Shown in pieces: positions 57,101 to 64,000 of a DNA stretch of 64,000 bases; the first letter of the stretch is position 1, and each line of letters starts with the position of its first letter. A model generated the notes under the pieces. The model saw only the letters and a list, made by a program, of their open reading frames with translations. It was not told the DNA's origin and did not search any database. Both the position numbers and the translations under genes were made by a program. This DNA is from JBBATK01 sp044228685. GTDB taxonomy: Bacteria; Bacteroidota; Ignavibacteria; Kapaibacteriales; NICIL-2. The stretch is from contig JBGAUL010000004.1 in the NCBI GenBank assembly GCA_044228685.1, positions 124,001 to 188,000 on the forward strand, given 5' to 3'.

Positions 57101-57989
57101 ACTTTCGCTCGCCACGTTTTTGTGAGGCAATGGTTTTGAGAAACAACGGACCAAACTGGAAGTCTGCGCGAACGCCAAACAATGCTTGAGATCCATTGAT
57201 AAACGATGATGGTGTTTGAAGCTGAACATTACCTACTTCAATCTTCTTGATAATGTCATCGTCGTAACCATCATAACCGATTTTAAACTTGTTATCGAAC
57301 TCAAACTGACGTCGCGTGCTCCAGTCAGTACCCAACTTGAGCTTATCACCGATCTTTCCGCTTACGTTGATTTGAATGTCTTGGGTAAAGATTGGCGAGG
57401 ATTGTCCTTGACCAAATGCGCTAGACGTTCCAAGATTCTGCGTTTCCCAGCGCCATCCACCGCGGATGGTGACTTCCCCATTCACATTGATACTGATCTC
57501 AGGTTTTCCAAAAATCCCGGTCAGAGGATTCGGAGGAATTGGAATGGCAATGTTTGTGGCTTGAGAAATGAGTTTGCTGAGTTGATCTCCGCTCATGGCT
57601 TTCTTCAAGTCATAGACCGTAATCAACGAATCCCAGACATGCTGCGAAATCGACTTTTGACGCTTGTTCAAATAGTCGTCTAGACTCATTGTTATGGGCA
57701 ATCCAACATCAGTTCCTTCAATGCGCTCACGAATCGTTACGCGTGTGCCACCGGAGTCAAGAGAACGCAGGATATCAAGTCCCTTTGGCAAACCATATCG
57801 AGCCGTCGAAAAACGAGAGCCGGAAGCATCGTGTTGAGTTGGAGGTAAAGGTGTGCTGAGGTTAAGTCTGGATGTGTCGGAACTACCGCTTATGCGCAGG
57901 ATAGCCGCCGATGCGCTCGTTGAAAAAAGCGCTGCGACGATACAGGTGGTGATGACTATGGCAGTTCTGACAGAGGTCATGCTATTCAT
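51156..57989 (-). CDS. sprA: SprA-type outer-membrane translocon of type IX secretion
   Basis: The 2277-residue protein is the giant beta-barrel that exports T9SS cargo across the outer membrane (SprA in Flavobacterium, Sov in Porphyromonas, about 2,400-2,500 aa). The N-terminal signal region (TSVRTAIVITTCIVAALFSTSASA) is followed by family-typical features. Seen are GNVQLQTPSSFINGSQALFGVRADFQFGPL near the N-terminus, SYIDDFESAQ-type text (VAYIDDFESAQRDIPLGL), YIEVMMRVDD, DLGNISEDVIPN-like text (DLGQISEDVIPN), WRLYRIPL and a long strand-rich C-terminal half. The GTG at 58010 is possible, but the ATG at 57989 gives a better signal peptide. A single uninterrupted frame covers it. Confidence 0.93.
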   Translation of the reverse strand: MNSMTSVRTAIVITTCIVAALFSTSASAAILRISGSSDTSRLNLSTPLPPTQHDASGSRFSTARYGLPKGLDILRSLDSGGTRVTIRERIEGTDVGLPITMSLDDYLNKRQKSISQHVWDSLITVYDLKKAMSGDQLSKLISQATNIAIPIPPNPLTGIFGKPEISINVNGEVTIRGGWRWETQNLGTSSAFGQGQSSPIFTQDIQINVSGKIGDKLKLGTDWSTRRQFEFDNKFKIGYDGYDDDIIKKIEVGNVQLQTPSSFINGSQALFGVRADFQFGPLFLKTIASQKRGERKFVNVNGGASRTRFALHAWDYAQNHFFIDTAYKALYRQYWALATPVTPQAGTLLVKELEVYESSGDIKEQALGGVNVVAYDTLSPIRFNTGQRYPPTMKTTTLIEAGKVMRGRFVKLDRSRYEVDQNLGTVTVTNMRRDRTYAVSYRTEGLAKETTDDLFTGTLSNTANNADTLILKLIYVPNLQPGFTNLWARQMRNIYFINATNVNTSDAKINIYYLRTNNDSTDIMEGTSDKIVTALRVDQVNNGSGLPPGDGVFDFSSGGAQLPPSSGVGAPQSGQSLSYSGSPFFNAMKGEITFPSLEPFREGLDTAFARRGQISAARQFYYSAVYDNQVELAKQQTAYDRWLITGDVQGQNNGRITLGFNVAPGSVKVRLDGRELRENDDYVVEYVSGVLSMRSPQAQAAGANLTVEYESNDIMNVSTKTLAGIRADMNIYKTRNFTLAAGGTFMYYNQAAIIDRVRVGEEPVANQMLGFDLSLQWKADWLTRALNSLPFFDTKEQSLINIRGEWAEQFPNPNKRISDIPGDNGLSVAYIDDFESAQRDIPLGLSATQWTHCAPPVDSSIDSTSLSRGLYRAKTQWWQYFIGRVPSSEVYPQRQTVAGHSNISPLYINFYPSIRGIYNWNPNFVDSLNPKWDSVRTGSIWQDVNQNKIWGGFQRLLSSFNSNFDLENIDYIEVMMRVDDRDAATKMFIDLGQISEDVIPNTNLNTEDGISTTSPIPNGRIDEGEDIGIDEWDNNKEKTEIPYPLNLESDPSRDDYNFDFGKDDNTRTADDFAKYNNYEGNAAQSEVGQFPDTEILNKQNGQNISLDDSYFSYEVNLDGSDNNPQVVGGGKNGWRLYRIPLRGNKRVVGNPLFSNIQYLRVWFKGGRLKAEIADWRFAGSQWQRLNYASIANSANAVDNTLRVSFVNREENDGPPDFYTMPPGVQAPRNLANPDPQNDIRLNEQSISIGVDNLACGDERAATRYFRTFDVFRYHMLRFFVKGIGGQDYIPPDSASLSPGDTIAPQYFIRFGTDSANFYEYRAPLVREWKSVSIDLTQLTAIKQQRDSIDQYKRMEFPVAGEKFSRYAVQGNPTLTRMQYIALGIANPAGRCPKSLYTTMWVDELRLLEAENKNGSAATGSVEVKLADLGVVNASYIQTDPYFHRLEERFGTREETKSFNLTADAGLEKFLPKSMKEARIPVHFARTTYSIDPLYQPQNDVNVESAAALVYKTKIDSGQTAAIAQAAADEIRSRAQTRREQTSFSVLGLKFGIPTTAWYVRETLNRLVLGFAYTQDAEQSPVVKERFRWQWDFSANYALTLPPLATVKTGGWMEGVPLLNAYKDWKINFLPNSITLGTRVSRMRKTEQSWFLSYPSAPERLFSATNSMALQWKLSEGGLLSPVLDYSVNAGSTLVPLELDSLGHQLTGSDVAKRIVLSNGRLVDFGTPNSLTQTFGLTFRPRLPDFASINKFMDASGSFTTNYLWTDPLQADPSLRDISKRASYSNNIRMSTAIRLRNLSNSWFGIVPPSPNAKPDSTKSSSIFSETLDLLRSIFFDYESLNLTFNQANTVITPGVIGGNGFSNLWGRGFTGRASEEFLGPSAAYQLGLVRYPHGSFHFTSSNKFPYFGFEEDMGIRPPNAQLQDNFTQGNSLELRTTRPLWKGATLDLNWKTEFGANRNQLTTTDSLGQMSFSNVVITERYSRTFLTFPNFLFFAVFNNTPENVVNRYRASRNTVLNGRNEDSLSIPDKVRLQNVMTDAFIGGLQAFEFLPGVLQRFLPQVNWSLRWEGIEKYFFFGGIAQRVSLEHTYQTTYSENARIDDNGRTVDGQTVQMQFQPLIGVNMSFDEKKMKGTLTSNIRYNMRSNYALAAASRTLSRENQHEFVLTAAYAVRGFSFPLLGIELKNDVEFSFNSTYRRSNRSTYSLSVPDSSGAPTGSELDGQTTIMLEPRARYTVSNRLTATAFMKYTGNFTSGASNPGYSTTEVGVEVRLAISGGR

Positions 57990-58485
57990 GCTACCGGAGA
58001 CAAATTGCACGGCAACACTATCCCGCTGAAATCACAACAGGCTTTGCCATGAAACCACATCTCCGCGGTTTCCTAACTAATCTTTACGTAATACTGGAGC
58101 GTCGTGCTCACGAAAGGTAGCAGTAGGGCTATAGGACCTCTACGTTTTGTAAAAAAACTCTATAAAGCCCTGAAAAACGTGGGGCTTCTTCAAATTTAGT
58201 CAATAGAGTTTTTGTAGGCATGAAAAACATATGGTCTCAAAACGAAGCTGCTTTAAGAATATTGAGACTAAAAAGTCACTTTTAACCATTTAGGATGTTA
58301 AAGATTAGTTTGTAACGACCCTCTTTCAATTCTCGGCGCAGCACCGGAGTCGCAAATTCAAGAAAGTGAAGACGCAACAATGGCCTCAGTCTACCTGTAT
58401 TCTCGGCTACCGGTATCGTCTTGTAGGGAATGGATGGTATGGGATTGTAGTCGCTCTCTACAGGGATCGGATAGTGCTAGAAAAG
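57990..58485. other. Intergenic region upstream of sprA with nested hairpin
   Basis: About 496 bases between sprA and the YncE-like gene, both on the - strand. A frame on the + strand (58366-58968) overlaps the YncE-like gene and is unsupported. The clear structure is the nested inverted repeat at 58153-58213. The rest is A/T-rich near 58190-58290 and could hold the sprA promoter; no box was convincing. Confidence 0.45.
58153..58213. ncRNA. Candidate structured RNA or terminator
   Basis: An outer stem AAAAACTCTAT (58153-58163) with ATAGAGTTTTT (58203-58213) encloses an inner stem AAGCCC (58165-58170) with GGGCTT (58182-58187). On either strand the outer stem gives a short run of U at its end. 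It lies about 165 bases upstream of the sprA start. It could be a bidirectional terminator of the YncE-like gene, a leader element or a small RNA. Confidence 0.35.
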
Positions 58486-59550
58486 CTACTTCGCAGGACT
58501 TATTTCTATGACACGAAAACTATCCGTCTTGATTTGGGGACGTGGTCTTGGATTGTCTACCGTTGGAGCAGGCGGCGGACCAATATCTGCCGTCGGCAAA
58601 TACAGTTTATGCGTTTGCGCATCCACAGCAATCGTTCGAGCTCCACGTGCAGTGCTGATCGTCTCGACTACCGGATAACGACTTCCATCCGACGCATCGA
58701 CTACCGTCACAGTTCCCTCGCCATTGGAAGTGTATACTTTACCCATGACCGGATCAAAAACGACTCCATCACATCGATCGCCGATTGGCACGCGCTCAAT
58801 GATGCGTCCATTGCGTGTGTCAAGAACGATCATCAACTTATTGGAGCAGACCGAAAAGAGTCGGCCGTGAAAGGCATCCAACGCCAATCCGCTTGGACCT
58901 TCGCCCGGCGCCAGATTCCAAGTCTTTTCAATTTGGTTTGTTCTGGTGTTTATCATAACAACCGTTGACTTGTCTTCGATATTGACGAACAACGATCCCT
59001 TTGCATCACTTACAGCAAACTCAGGTTTTCCGTCAAGAGCAATGGTGGCAACAGTTTTCAGAGCAACCGGATCAATCACACTGATGCTTGCGCTTCGTCC
59101 ATTGCATACATAAACATTTTTCGAAGCTGCATCATACAGTATTGCATCCGGATTCTTGCCATCAAGCTCAATGCTGGAGAGCTTGGCAAGCGTCTTCATG
59201 TCGACAACAACAATGCTATTTGTTGCTCCGCAGGAGATAAAGGCACGTTGTACATCACGACACAAGGCGATTCCATGCACGTCTTTGGTGTCTTCGATTG
59301 TGCTGATCACCAGTCCTTTGGGAATATCGACGACTTGCACCATGTTACCGTGCGACACCCATAAACGGTGCTCCACCTCATCAACTGTGCAATAATCCCA
59401 ACCCTGATCACCGGCAATTTTAATAGTCCTATCGATCGTTGAGTGCGGCTGTGCACGAAGCTGTGCCCCGGTGCTGAGGAGCACAAAGCAAACGAGGATT
59501 AAGGAGCTTATCCCGGAAGTGAATCGAGCTAAACTGCAGTGCGTTGACAT
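58486..59550 (-). CDS. Secreted YncE-like seven-bladed propeller
   Basis: The 354-residue protein has a signal peptide (core ISSLILVCFVLLSTG, cleavage near LRA). Repeated YVTN/YncE-type blades fill the rest: HRLWVSHGNMVQVVDIPKG, KNVYVCNGRSASISVIDP, GSLFVNIEDKSTVVMINTRT, GRLFSVCSNKLMIVLDTRNG and GKVYTSNGEGTVTVVDASDG. A proline-rich stretch (GPPPAPTVDNPRPRP) near the C-terminus is unusual. No T9SS tail is present, so it is probably periplasmic. Ligands are unknown. The ATG at 59550 was preferred to an upstream TTG. Confidence 0.82.
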   Translation of the reverse strand: MSTHCSLARFTSGISSLILVCFVLLSTGAQLRAQPHSTIDRTIKIAGDQGWDYCTVDEVEHRLWVSHGNMVQVVDIPKGLVISTIEDTKDVHGIALCRDVQRAFISCGATNSIVVVDMKTLAKLSSIELDGKNPDAILYDAASKNVYVCNGRSASISVIDPVALKTVATIALDGKPEFAVSDAKGSLFVNIEDKSTVVMINTRTNQIEKTWNLAPGEGPSGLALDAFHGRLFSVCSNKLMIVLDTRNGRIIERVPIGDRCDGVVFDPVMGKVYTSNGEGTVTVVDASDGSRYPVVETISTARGARTIAVDAQTHKLYLPTADIGPPPAPTVDNPRPRPQIKTDSFRVIEISPAK

Positions 59551-59646
59551 AGGCAATACATTGTGAAGAGCATCAACTGAAGCTATGTGTTCAATCTACT
59601 ACTCGTCGATTCAAAACACGAATGAAAGAAGAAATGACCTTAGGAT

Positions 59647-60615
59647 TTAACGCTTGTTCTTCTGACGCAGGATGAAGTTCTGATGCTCCATCTCTGCCTT
59701 TTGATAACTATTCAATGACGTAACAGCTACGGTCGAAACACCGGTTGTCGACTTCTCCAGTATGCTTCTCACTTGTTGAAGCTGCTGTTCTGAATCGCAG
59801 AGAATTGAAGGATAGTGCTGAGTCTTCTGCGCTAAATAGGCAGGACGATGACTGAGATAGAGTTGGATCAATGTATCCAAGGAGATTTTCTTGGGATCGA
59901 ATTGAACGCGAACGACTTCAACGGCATTTGTCTGACCGCTCTCGACCGCATCATAATGTAGATCCTTTGTTTCGCTGTTTGCATAACCAACTTCAGTATA
60001 GAGCACTCCTGCTTGAGTTTGCAAGAACGCCTGTGCTTCGTGAAAGGGTCCCATGCCTAACACCAATGTCTGCGTATCCTTCGGATGAAAGAGAATGGAC
60101 GACGTATTCACGCAGTGTCTGGTATTTGTAGCAGTGTAGTGCTCGCCTTCGAAGACGTGTCCAAGGTGACCTCCACAGTTTGCGCAGACGATTTCAGTTC
60201 TGACCATTCCATAAGAACGATCAACGTTCTTGCTGACCGATCCCGGAATCTCGGTGTCGAAACTTGGCCAGCCACAACCTGAGTGGAATTTGGAACTACT
60301 AGTGTAGAGTGCTGCTCCGCAGGCACGACAGTGATAGGTGCCGTCGTCAAAGAGATTAGTATATCCGCCTTCGCCCGGACGATCTGTCGCCTTGTTGACA
60401 AGCACATCGTACTCTTGTTCAGACAAGTGTGCTGAATAGGCTTCGGGCATCTTTGAAGTTGAATCGTGTTTCATAGTATTCTGAGTTGAGGAGTTAGTAC
60501 CAATGGTTTTGCTCTGCGATTGACAAGAAAGCAAGGGATTGAGTAGCGCAAGCAGAAAGCACAAGAGCTGAACACGACTCAATACCGCAGGACTATTACT
60601 GTTTACGACACTCAT
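59647..60615 (-). CDS. msrB: Lipoprotein MsrB fused to a degenerate MsrA-like domain
   Basis: The 322-residue protein is a probable lipoprotein (lipobox LLSC, Cys31). The MsrB domain (about 58-177) reduces methionine-R-sulfoxide in proteins. It has Zn-ligand pairs Cys96/Cys99 and Cys144/Cys147, SGCGWPSF and the catalytic Cys168 in TRHCVNTSS. A second domain (about 182-320) aligns with MsrA (TEVGYANSETKDLHYDAVESG, VEVVRVQFDP, YQKAEMEHQNF). Its active-site GCFW is GPFH, so Pro190 replaces the catalytic Cys. The HDPT region is also altered. The MsrA part is probably not a reductase. GAGGA lies upstream of the ATG. Confidence 0.88.
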   Translation of the reverse strand: MSVVNSNSPAVLSRVQLLCFLLALLNPLLSCQSQSKTIGTNSSTQNTMKHDSTSKMPEAYSAHLSEQEYDVLVNKATDRPGEGGYTNLFDDGTYHCRACGAALYTSSSKFHSGCGWPSFDTEIPGSVSKNVDRSYGMVRTEIVCANCGGHLGHVFEGEHYTATNTRHCVNTSSILFHPKDTQTLVLGMGPFHEAQAFLQTQAGVLYTEVGYANSETKDLHYDAVESGQTNAVEVVRVQFDPKKISLDTLIQLYLSHRPAYLAQKTQHYPSILCDSEQQLQQVRSILEKSTTGVSTVAVTSLNSYQKAEMEHQNFILRQKNKR

Positions 60616-60726
60616 TTAATCAATCCTCGTATTTGTATGGATAGACCTACGGAATAGAGGTCATTGCGGATGAATCGACGACAAAAAAAAGACGTGCAAA
60701 TCAACGAGAAAGCACGCGCTTGAGAC

Positions 60727-61470
60727 TTACCACGGAAGCTCTTTATCGAAGAAACGATATCGTCCGGTTGGTCCGTCATCATCAAGCAATGCCAAGCTCA
60801 CCGACGTTGCGGCTCCATCGCTGCTTTCTAATCGAGCTCCGGCTCCACCCATGTCGGTCTTGACCCAACCGGGATGCGCTGCATTGACTTTGATCTTGGT
60901 GTCCTTCAGCTCGTGAGCTAAGTGAATTGTAAATGCATTCACTGCAGCCTTGGACGAGTTGTAGGCAAAAGTCTTGGTGTTGTAGGTATTCGAACCGGGA
61001 GTAGCGTGCATTTGTAGCGAGGCAAGAATACTCGTCAGATTGACGATACGTCCTGCCGGACTGAGTCGAATGAGCGGAAGCAGCACTTGAGTTAGCTCCA
61101 CCATCCCAAAGAAATTGATGTCAAATGTCCGACGAAGAACGTCCATCGGAATCGTCGAGGTGGTGTTGACGTTCCAATCTTCAGTTTCGATTTGCACGCC
61201 AGCGTTGTTGACGAGAATGTCCAGATGACCGTAATGACGGCGAATATCATCCGCAACGCGACGGAAATCTTCCGGTCGCTCCATATCCAACAAGACAAAC
61301 TCTACATCGAGCGATTCGGCTTGTAGCTGTCTTACCGCTTCTTTGCCTCGATGAAGATCGCGTGCAGCCAGAAGTACTGTACAGCCTTTTTGCGCCAGTT
61401 GTCGAACGGTCTCGAATCCTATCCCTTTGTTTGCCCCTGTTACCAGAGCAATTTTTTTCGCACTACTCAC
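60727..61470 (-). CDS. Short-chain dehydrogenase/reductase
   Basis: The 247-residue Rossmann-fold protein has the classical SDR set: TGANKGIG (11-18), NNAG (88-91), Ser147, and Tyr170-x-x-x-Lys174 in AYNSSKAA. The ARD after the second strand favours NADP(H). It resembles carbonyl reductase-like SDRs, but the substrate cannot be told. The start is GTG, supported by GAGGA nine bases upstream and by the conserved KKIALVTG that follows. It lies just upstream of the msrB gene, on the same strand, with about 110 bases between them. Confidence 0.87.
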   Translation of the reverse strand: MSSAKKIALVTGANKGIGFETVRQLAQKGCTVLLAARDLHRGKEAVRQLQAESLDVEFVLLDMERPEDFRRVADDIRRHYGHLDILVNNAGVQIETEDWNVNTTSTIPMDVLRRTFDINFFGMVELTQVLLPLIRLSPAGRIVNLTSILASLQMHATPGSNTYNTKTFAYNSSKAAVNAFTIHLAHELKDTKIKVNAAHPGWVKTDMGGAGARLESSDGAATSVSLALLDDDGPTGRYRFFDKELPW

Positions 61471-61621
61471 CTGTTGTTTTCCTCACTGTATGCCGATAAT
61501 TGATGAAATGCCTTAGTACGTCCGGTTATGACGTGTATCACCAAAAATACTGGACTTTATTATGGCGACTTTCCTAAATTCCATTGGGATGATTTTGTCC
61601 AAAGTTTTCAGGCGAAGCTGC

Positions 61622-63688
61622 ATGATTTTCAAACGACGAACGAAGTGTGCGAGCTATTGCAGAAGACTGCCTGTGCGCTCCCATGGACTTTTCTTCGCTC
61701 CAGTACTACTGTTTTTATGCTCGACGCTGCTCCTTGCCCAAGAGTCGTCGACCTTTCCTCGGCCACAAATGTCCTTTGGTGTGATTGGTGGCTACTCACT
61801 ACTCTCCAATCGAACCACACTCTCTGTCTACGAAGCCACGCCTTCATGTGGAAGTTTCAGCAATGGTGAATCTCAAGCTCCGTTCTTTGGTTTGACCTAT
61901 GACTATCCTCTGATCGACGGTATCGACGTCTCTGCACGATTGCTCTTTGCGCAACGACCGGCTCGCTTGAGTATGCGAACCGACAACGGACTGCGCGCGT
62001 ACGACGAAGCCAGCGGCACAGATGTACCGTTCATACGTGAGAATGTTTTCGATGCAAATCTGAAGTACCTGTGCGTAGACGCCGGACTGAAGATCCGTCC
62101 TTTTGAATTGCTTGACATCGCCATACCCATTTACATTCGAGCAGCTATAGACGCCGGCGATCCAATTTTTGGGAACAGTTTCACACAGACCGAAGAGATC
62201 ATTCAACCACGCACAAGAACTTTTCCTGACGGCACGCTGCGTCACACACTGGCCAGCGGCTCTCTAACAAACACGGGCACGACTTATGGTGTGAACGGAT
62301 CAGCCGGTTACGAACTGCGCCTAGATCGACACACTATTCTCAGCGTGGAAGCCGGTTATCGTCGTGGCTTGAACTCAGTCGTCAAGAACCAAGACTGGCG
62401 CGTCGTGAGCTACTTCGGTGCAATCAATCTCTCATACGCCATCGTCGAAGAAGAGCAAAAGCCTTTGGATCCACCGGTGCCTCCACCGGTCAAGGCCGAG
62501 CCGCCTCCTGTCGTCGTGCAAGCTCCGGCACCACTGGTAATCGAAGCATTCAAAACGACACCGCTCGAAGTCCAGGAAACCGTTGTTACCGAAACGTATC
62601 CCTTGCTCCCCTACATCTTTTTTGATTCCAGTTCAGCGCAATTGCGAGATCGCTACACAGCGCCGATTGACCGAGCAACATTCAAAGAGAAGAATCTTGT
62701 CAAGAGCACTCTGGCTATCTACTACCACATGTTGGACGTGATTGCCTCGCGCATGCAGAGTATGCCTGCAAGCAGCATTACTCTCGTCGGTACAACGGAT
62801 GGTCGCGAACGGAGCTCTGCAGCAACACGTAAGACTTTGGCTGACGAACGGGCAGCTTCGGTACGTGAGTATCTGACGTCTGTTTGGGGCATCGATCGTG
62901 ATCGTATTCACCTCAATTCCCGTGATATTCCGCAACTGGCTTCCAACCCGGTTTATGCCGAAGGCTTGGAAGAAAATCGTCGTGTGGAGATCATAGCTGA
63001 CGATCCGGCAATCCTGGCTCCGGTCGTGCACGCTCGATTCCAGGAGTACGCTCCAATTCAAAGCAACCAAGTGTTTAGTGTGAAGGCCTTGAGACCGGAA
63101 CTCGCAAAGAGCTGGGAGGCCAGGATTTACAAAAACAAGAACGAGGCGCACGTATCGGGAGAGAAACTTCCACCAAGTATTAGTTTTAGTGTTGACTCGG
63201 CGGTGATGGTGGCAATCGGACGTGAGATCACAAACAAAGACTCGCTTGATGCTTCGCTCTCGGTGTTACAAAGCGATGGTTCCAGTGTTAATGCTCAGTG
63301 TCGCTTCCCTATCATCAAAAGCCAGAATCAATTCGAAGTAAGCCGATTGAGTCTGATTGTTTTTGATTTCGATCAAAGCGCAATCAGTGAGACAAATAAG
63401 ACAATGATGCAAACCTTCATTCGCGAGGCAATGCATCCGGATTCACGAGTGACGATCCGGGGCAGTACCGACCGATTGGGGGAAGCCGCATATAACGTGG
63501 AGTTATCTCAAAGTCGTGCAAATGCTGCACAGAATTTCTTGCGACAACTTCAAGACAACATTGCCATTGACAAGTGTGAAGGTGTAGGAGCGTCGGTGCT
63601 GCCTTACGACAACAATGTTCCGGAAGGACGTTATTACTGTCGCACGGTTTCTATCGTTGTTCAAACTCCGGTTCAGAAAAAACAATAG
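61622..63688 (+). CDS. Outer-membrane barrel protein with two OmpA-like domains (second copy)
   Basis: The 688-residue protein is a paralogue of the one at 24.8-26.9 kb. It has the same order: signal peptide (long basic n-region, core LFFAPVLLFLCSTLLLA), barrel-like domain (about 45-275), proline linker (about 281-305), OmpA-like domain 1 (about 327-455, LLPYIFFDSSSAQL...LADERAASVREYL) and domain 2 (about 578-680, LIVFDFDQSA...STDRLGEAAYNVELSQSRANA). The Asp and Arg of the peptidoglycan site are kept in domain 2. It could also start at 61562; neither ATG has a clear SD. A DUF1800 gene follows. Confidence 0.84.
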   Translation: MIFKRRTKCASYCRRLPVRSHGLFFAPVLLFLCSTLLLAQESSTFPRPQMSFGVIGGYSLLSNRTTLSVYEATPSCGSFSNGESQAPFFGLTYDYPLIDGIDVSARLLFAQRPARLSMRTDNGLRAYDEASGTDVPFIRENVFDANLKYLCVDAGLKIRPFELLDIAIPIYIRAAIDAGDPIFGNSFTQTEEIIQPRTRTFPDGTLRHTLASGSLTNTGTTYGVNGSAGYELRLDRHTILSVEAGYRRGLNSVVKNQDWRVVSYFGAINLSYAIVEEEQKPLDPPVPPPVKAEPPPVVVQAPAPLVIEAFKTTPLEVQETVVTETYPLLPYIFFDSSSAQLRDRYTAPIDRATFKEKNLVKSTLAIYYHMLDVIASRMQSMPASSITLVGTTDGRERSSAATRKTLADERAASVREYLTSVWGIDRDRIHLNSRDIPQLASNPVYAEGLEENRRVEIIADDPAILAPVVHARFQEYAPIQSNQVFSVKALRPELAKSWEARIYKNKNEAHVSGEKLPPSISFSVDSAVMVAIGREITNKDSLDASLSVLQSDGSSVNAQCRFPIIKSQNQFEVSRLSLIVFDFDQSAISETNKTMMQTFIREAMHPDSRVTIRGSTDRLGEAAYNVELSQSRANAAQNFLRQLQDNIAIDKCEGVGASVLPYDNNVPEGRYYCRTVSIVVQTPVQKKQ

Positions 63689-63739
63689 TATTTCTTTTCA
63701 CTGACTACCGTCAGCCTAACTCATCCCACGGGAGGCCTC

Positions 63740-64000
63740 ATGGATCGTCGTAACTTTTTCCATTCATTTGTTCGTACCAATGCCGTTCGAAGTGACGCGC
63801 AACCGGATAGTGAGCGACCACAGCTCACCACTGGCTTGGAAGCCTATACTACGCCTTTGACTCTTGACGATGCACTGCACTTATTGCGTCGCATCAGCTT
63901 TGCACCAACCTTGAGTGCGGCTACTGCACTGGTTGGCAAAACTGCTGCCGAAGCTGCCGATGCGGTCTTGGGAACAGGCAATGAAGCTGAGCCTACATCA
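63740..64000 (+). CDS. DUF1800-family protein, N-terminal part (cut by window end)
   Basis: An ATG with GGGAGG five bases upstream opens a frame that runs off the window, giving 87 residues. The start (MDRRNFFHSFVRT) has a twin-arginine-like character without a clear hydrophobic core. The segment LTLDDALHLLRRISFAPTLSAATALVG matches the opening of DUF1800 proteins, which often sit beside DUF1501 proteins and may be surface or periplasmic. The assignment rests on this short stretch only. Confidence 0.6.
   Translation, partial: MDRRNFFHSFVRTNAVRSDAQPDSERPQLTTGLEAYTTPLTLDDALHLLRRISFAPTLSAATALVGKTAAEAADAVLGTGNEAEPTS

Noticed and set aside
58366..58968. A 200-codon + strand frame overlapping the YncE-like gene
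   Set aside because: Rich in Arg, Tyr and Ser without protein-like patterning; the - strand frame has clear propeller repeats.
62633..63151. A 172-codon frame antisense to the second OmpA-type gene
   Set aside because: The opposite strand encodes conserved OmpA-like motifs across the whole stretch.
1..64000. tRNA, rRNA, CRISPR arrays, insertion sequences and prophage genes
   Set aside because: No tRNA-like T-loop context, repeat-spacer array, transposase or phage structural gene was recognised by reading; a tRNAscan or ISfinder run was not possible.

Overview
The window looks like the chromosome of a free-living member of the FCB group (Bacteroidota/Chlorobiota), most likely on the Ignavibacteria/Kapabacteria side. 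That placement is inferred. The support is a full-length SprA-type translocon of the type IX secretion system (T9SS), at least nine large secreted proteins with T9SS-like C-terminal sorting tails, and several genes with clear Shine-Dalgarno (SD) sequences, which are rare in Bacteroidia. No plasmid, phage, IS element, tRNA, rRNA or CRISPR array was recognised. Both edges cut genes.

Layout. 1-9.7 kb is mostly housekeeping: the end of a membrane protein gene, a HlyD-type adaptor, a TerC-family transporter, aspartate kinase overlapping a secreted Asp-box propeller, a fumarylacetoacetase-like hydrolase, trpS, a rhomboid protease and an uncharacterised helical protein. 10.0-30.6 kb is a block of six large envelope genes on the + strand. 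It holds three tandem paralogues of an unrecognised secreted family of about 1,160-1,190 aa, then a tight three-gene unit: a Kelch/ASH protein, an OmpA-type barrel protein and a second ASH protein. 30.7-39.9 kb carries a HhH-GPD DNA glycosylase, an IgGFc-binding-domain surface protein, an orphan PilM-like protein, MltD with LysM repeats, Der and TrhO. 40.2-47.2 kb holds two paralogous secreted SBBP propellers; one also has a PKD domain and eight Cys/Trp-patterned repeats. 47.3-50.1 kb has 4-hydroxyphenylpyruvate dioxygenase, two tandem small two-helix membrane proteins and a hexapeptide acyltransferase. 50.1-58.0 kb holds sprA followed by a small beta-barrel gene. 58.5-64 kb has a YncE-like propeller, an MsrB fused to an MsrA-like domain without its catalytic Cys, an SDR oxidoreductase, a second OmpA-type barrel and the start of a DUF1800 protein.

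How it fits together. SprA is the expected outer-membrane exit for the tailed proteins encoded around it. The OmpA-type proteins would sit in the outer membrane and hold peptidoglycan, giving a possible anchor for the ASH/Kelch proteins made from the same unit. HPPD and the fumarylacetoacetase-like enzyme are two steps of the homogentisate route of tyrosine breakdown, encoded 41 kb apart. The least explained parts are the tandem 1.2-kDa-residue paralogue family, the Kelch-OmpA-ASH unit, the two small two-helix proteins and a nested hairpin upstream of sprA.
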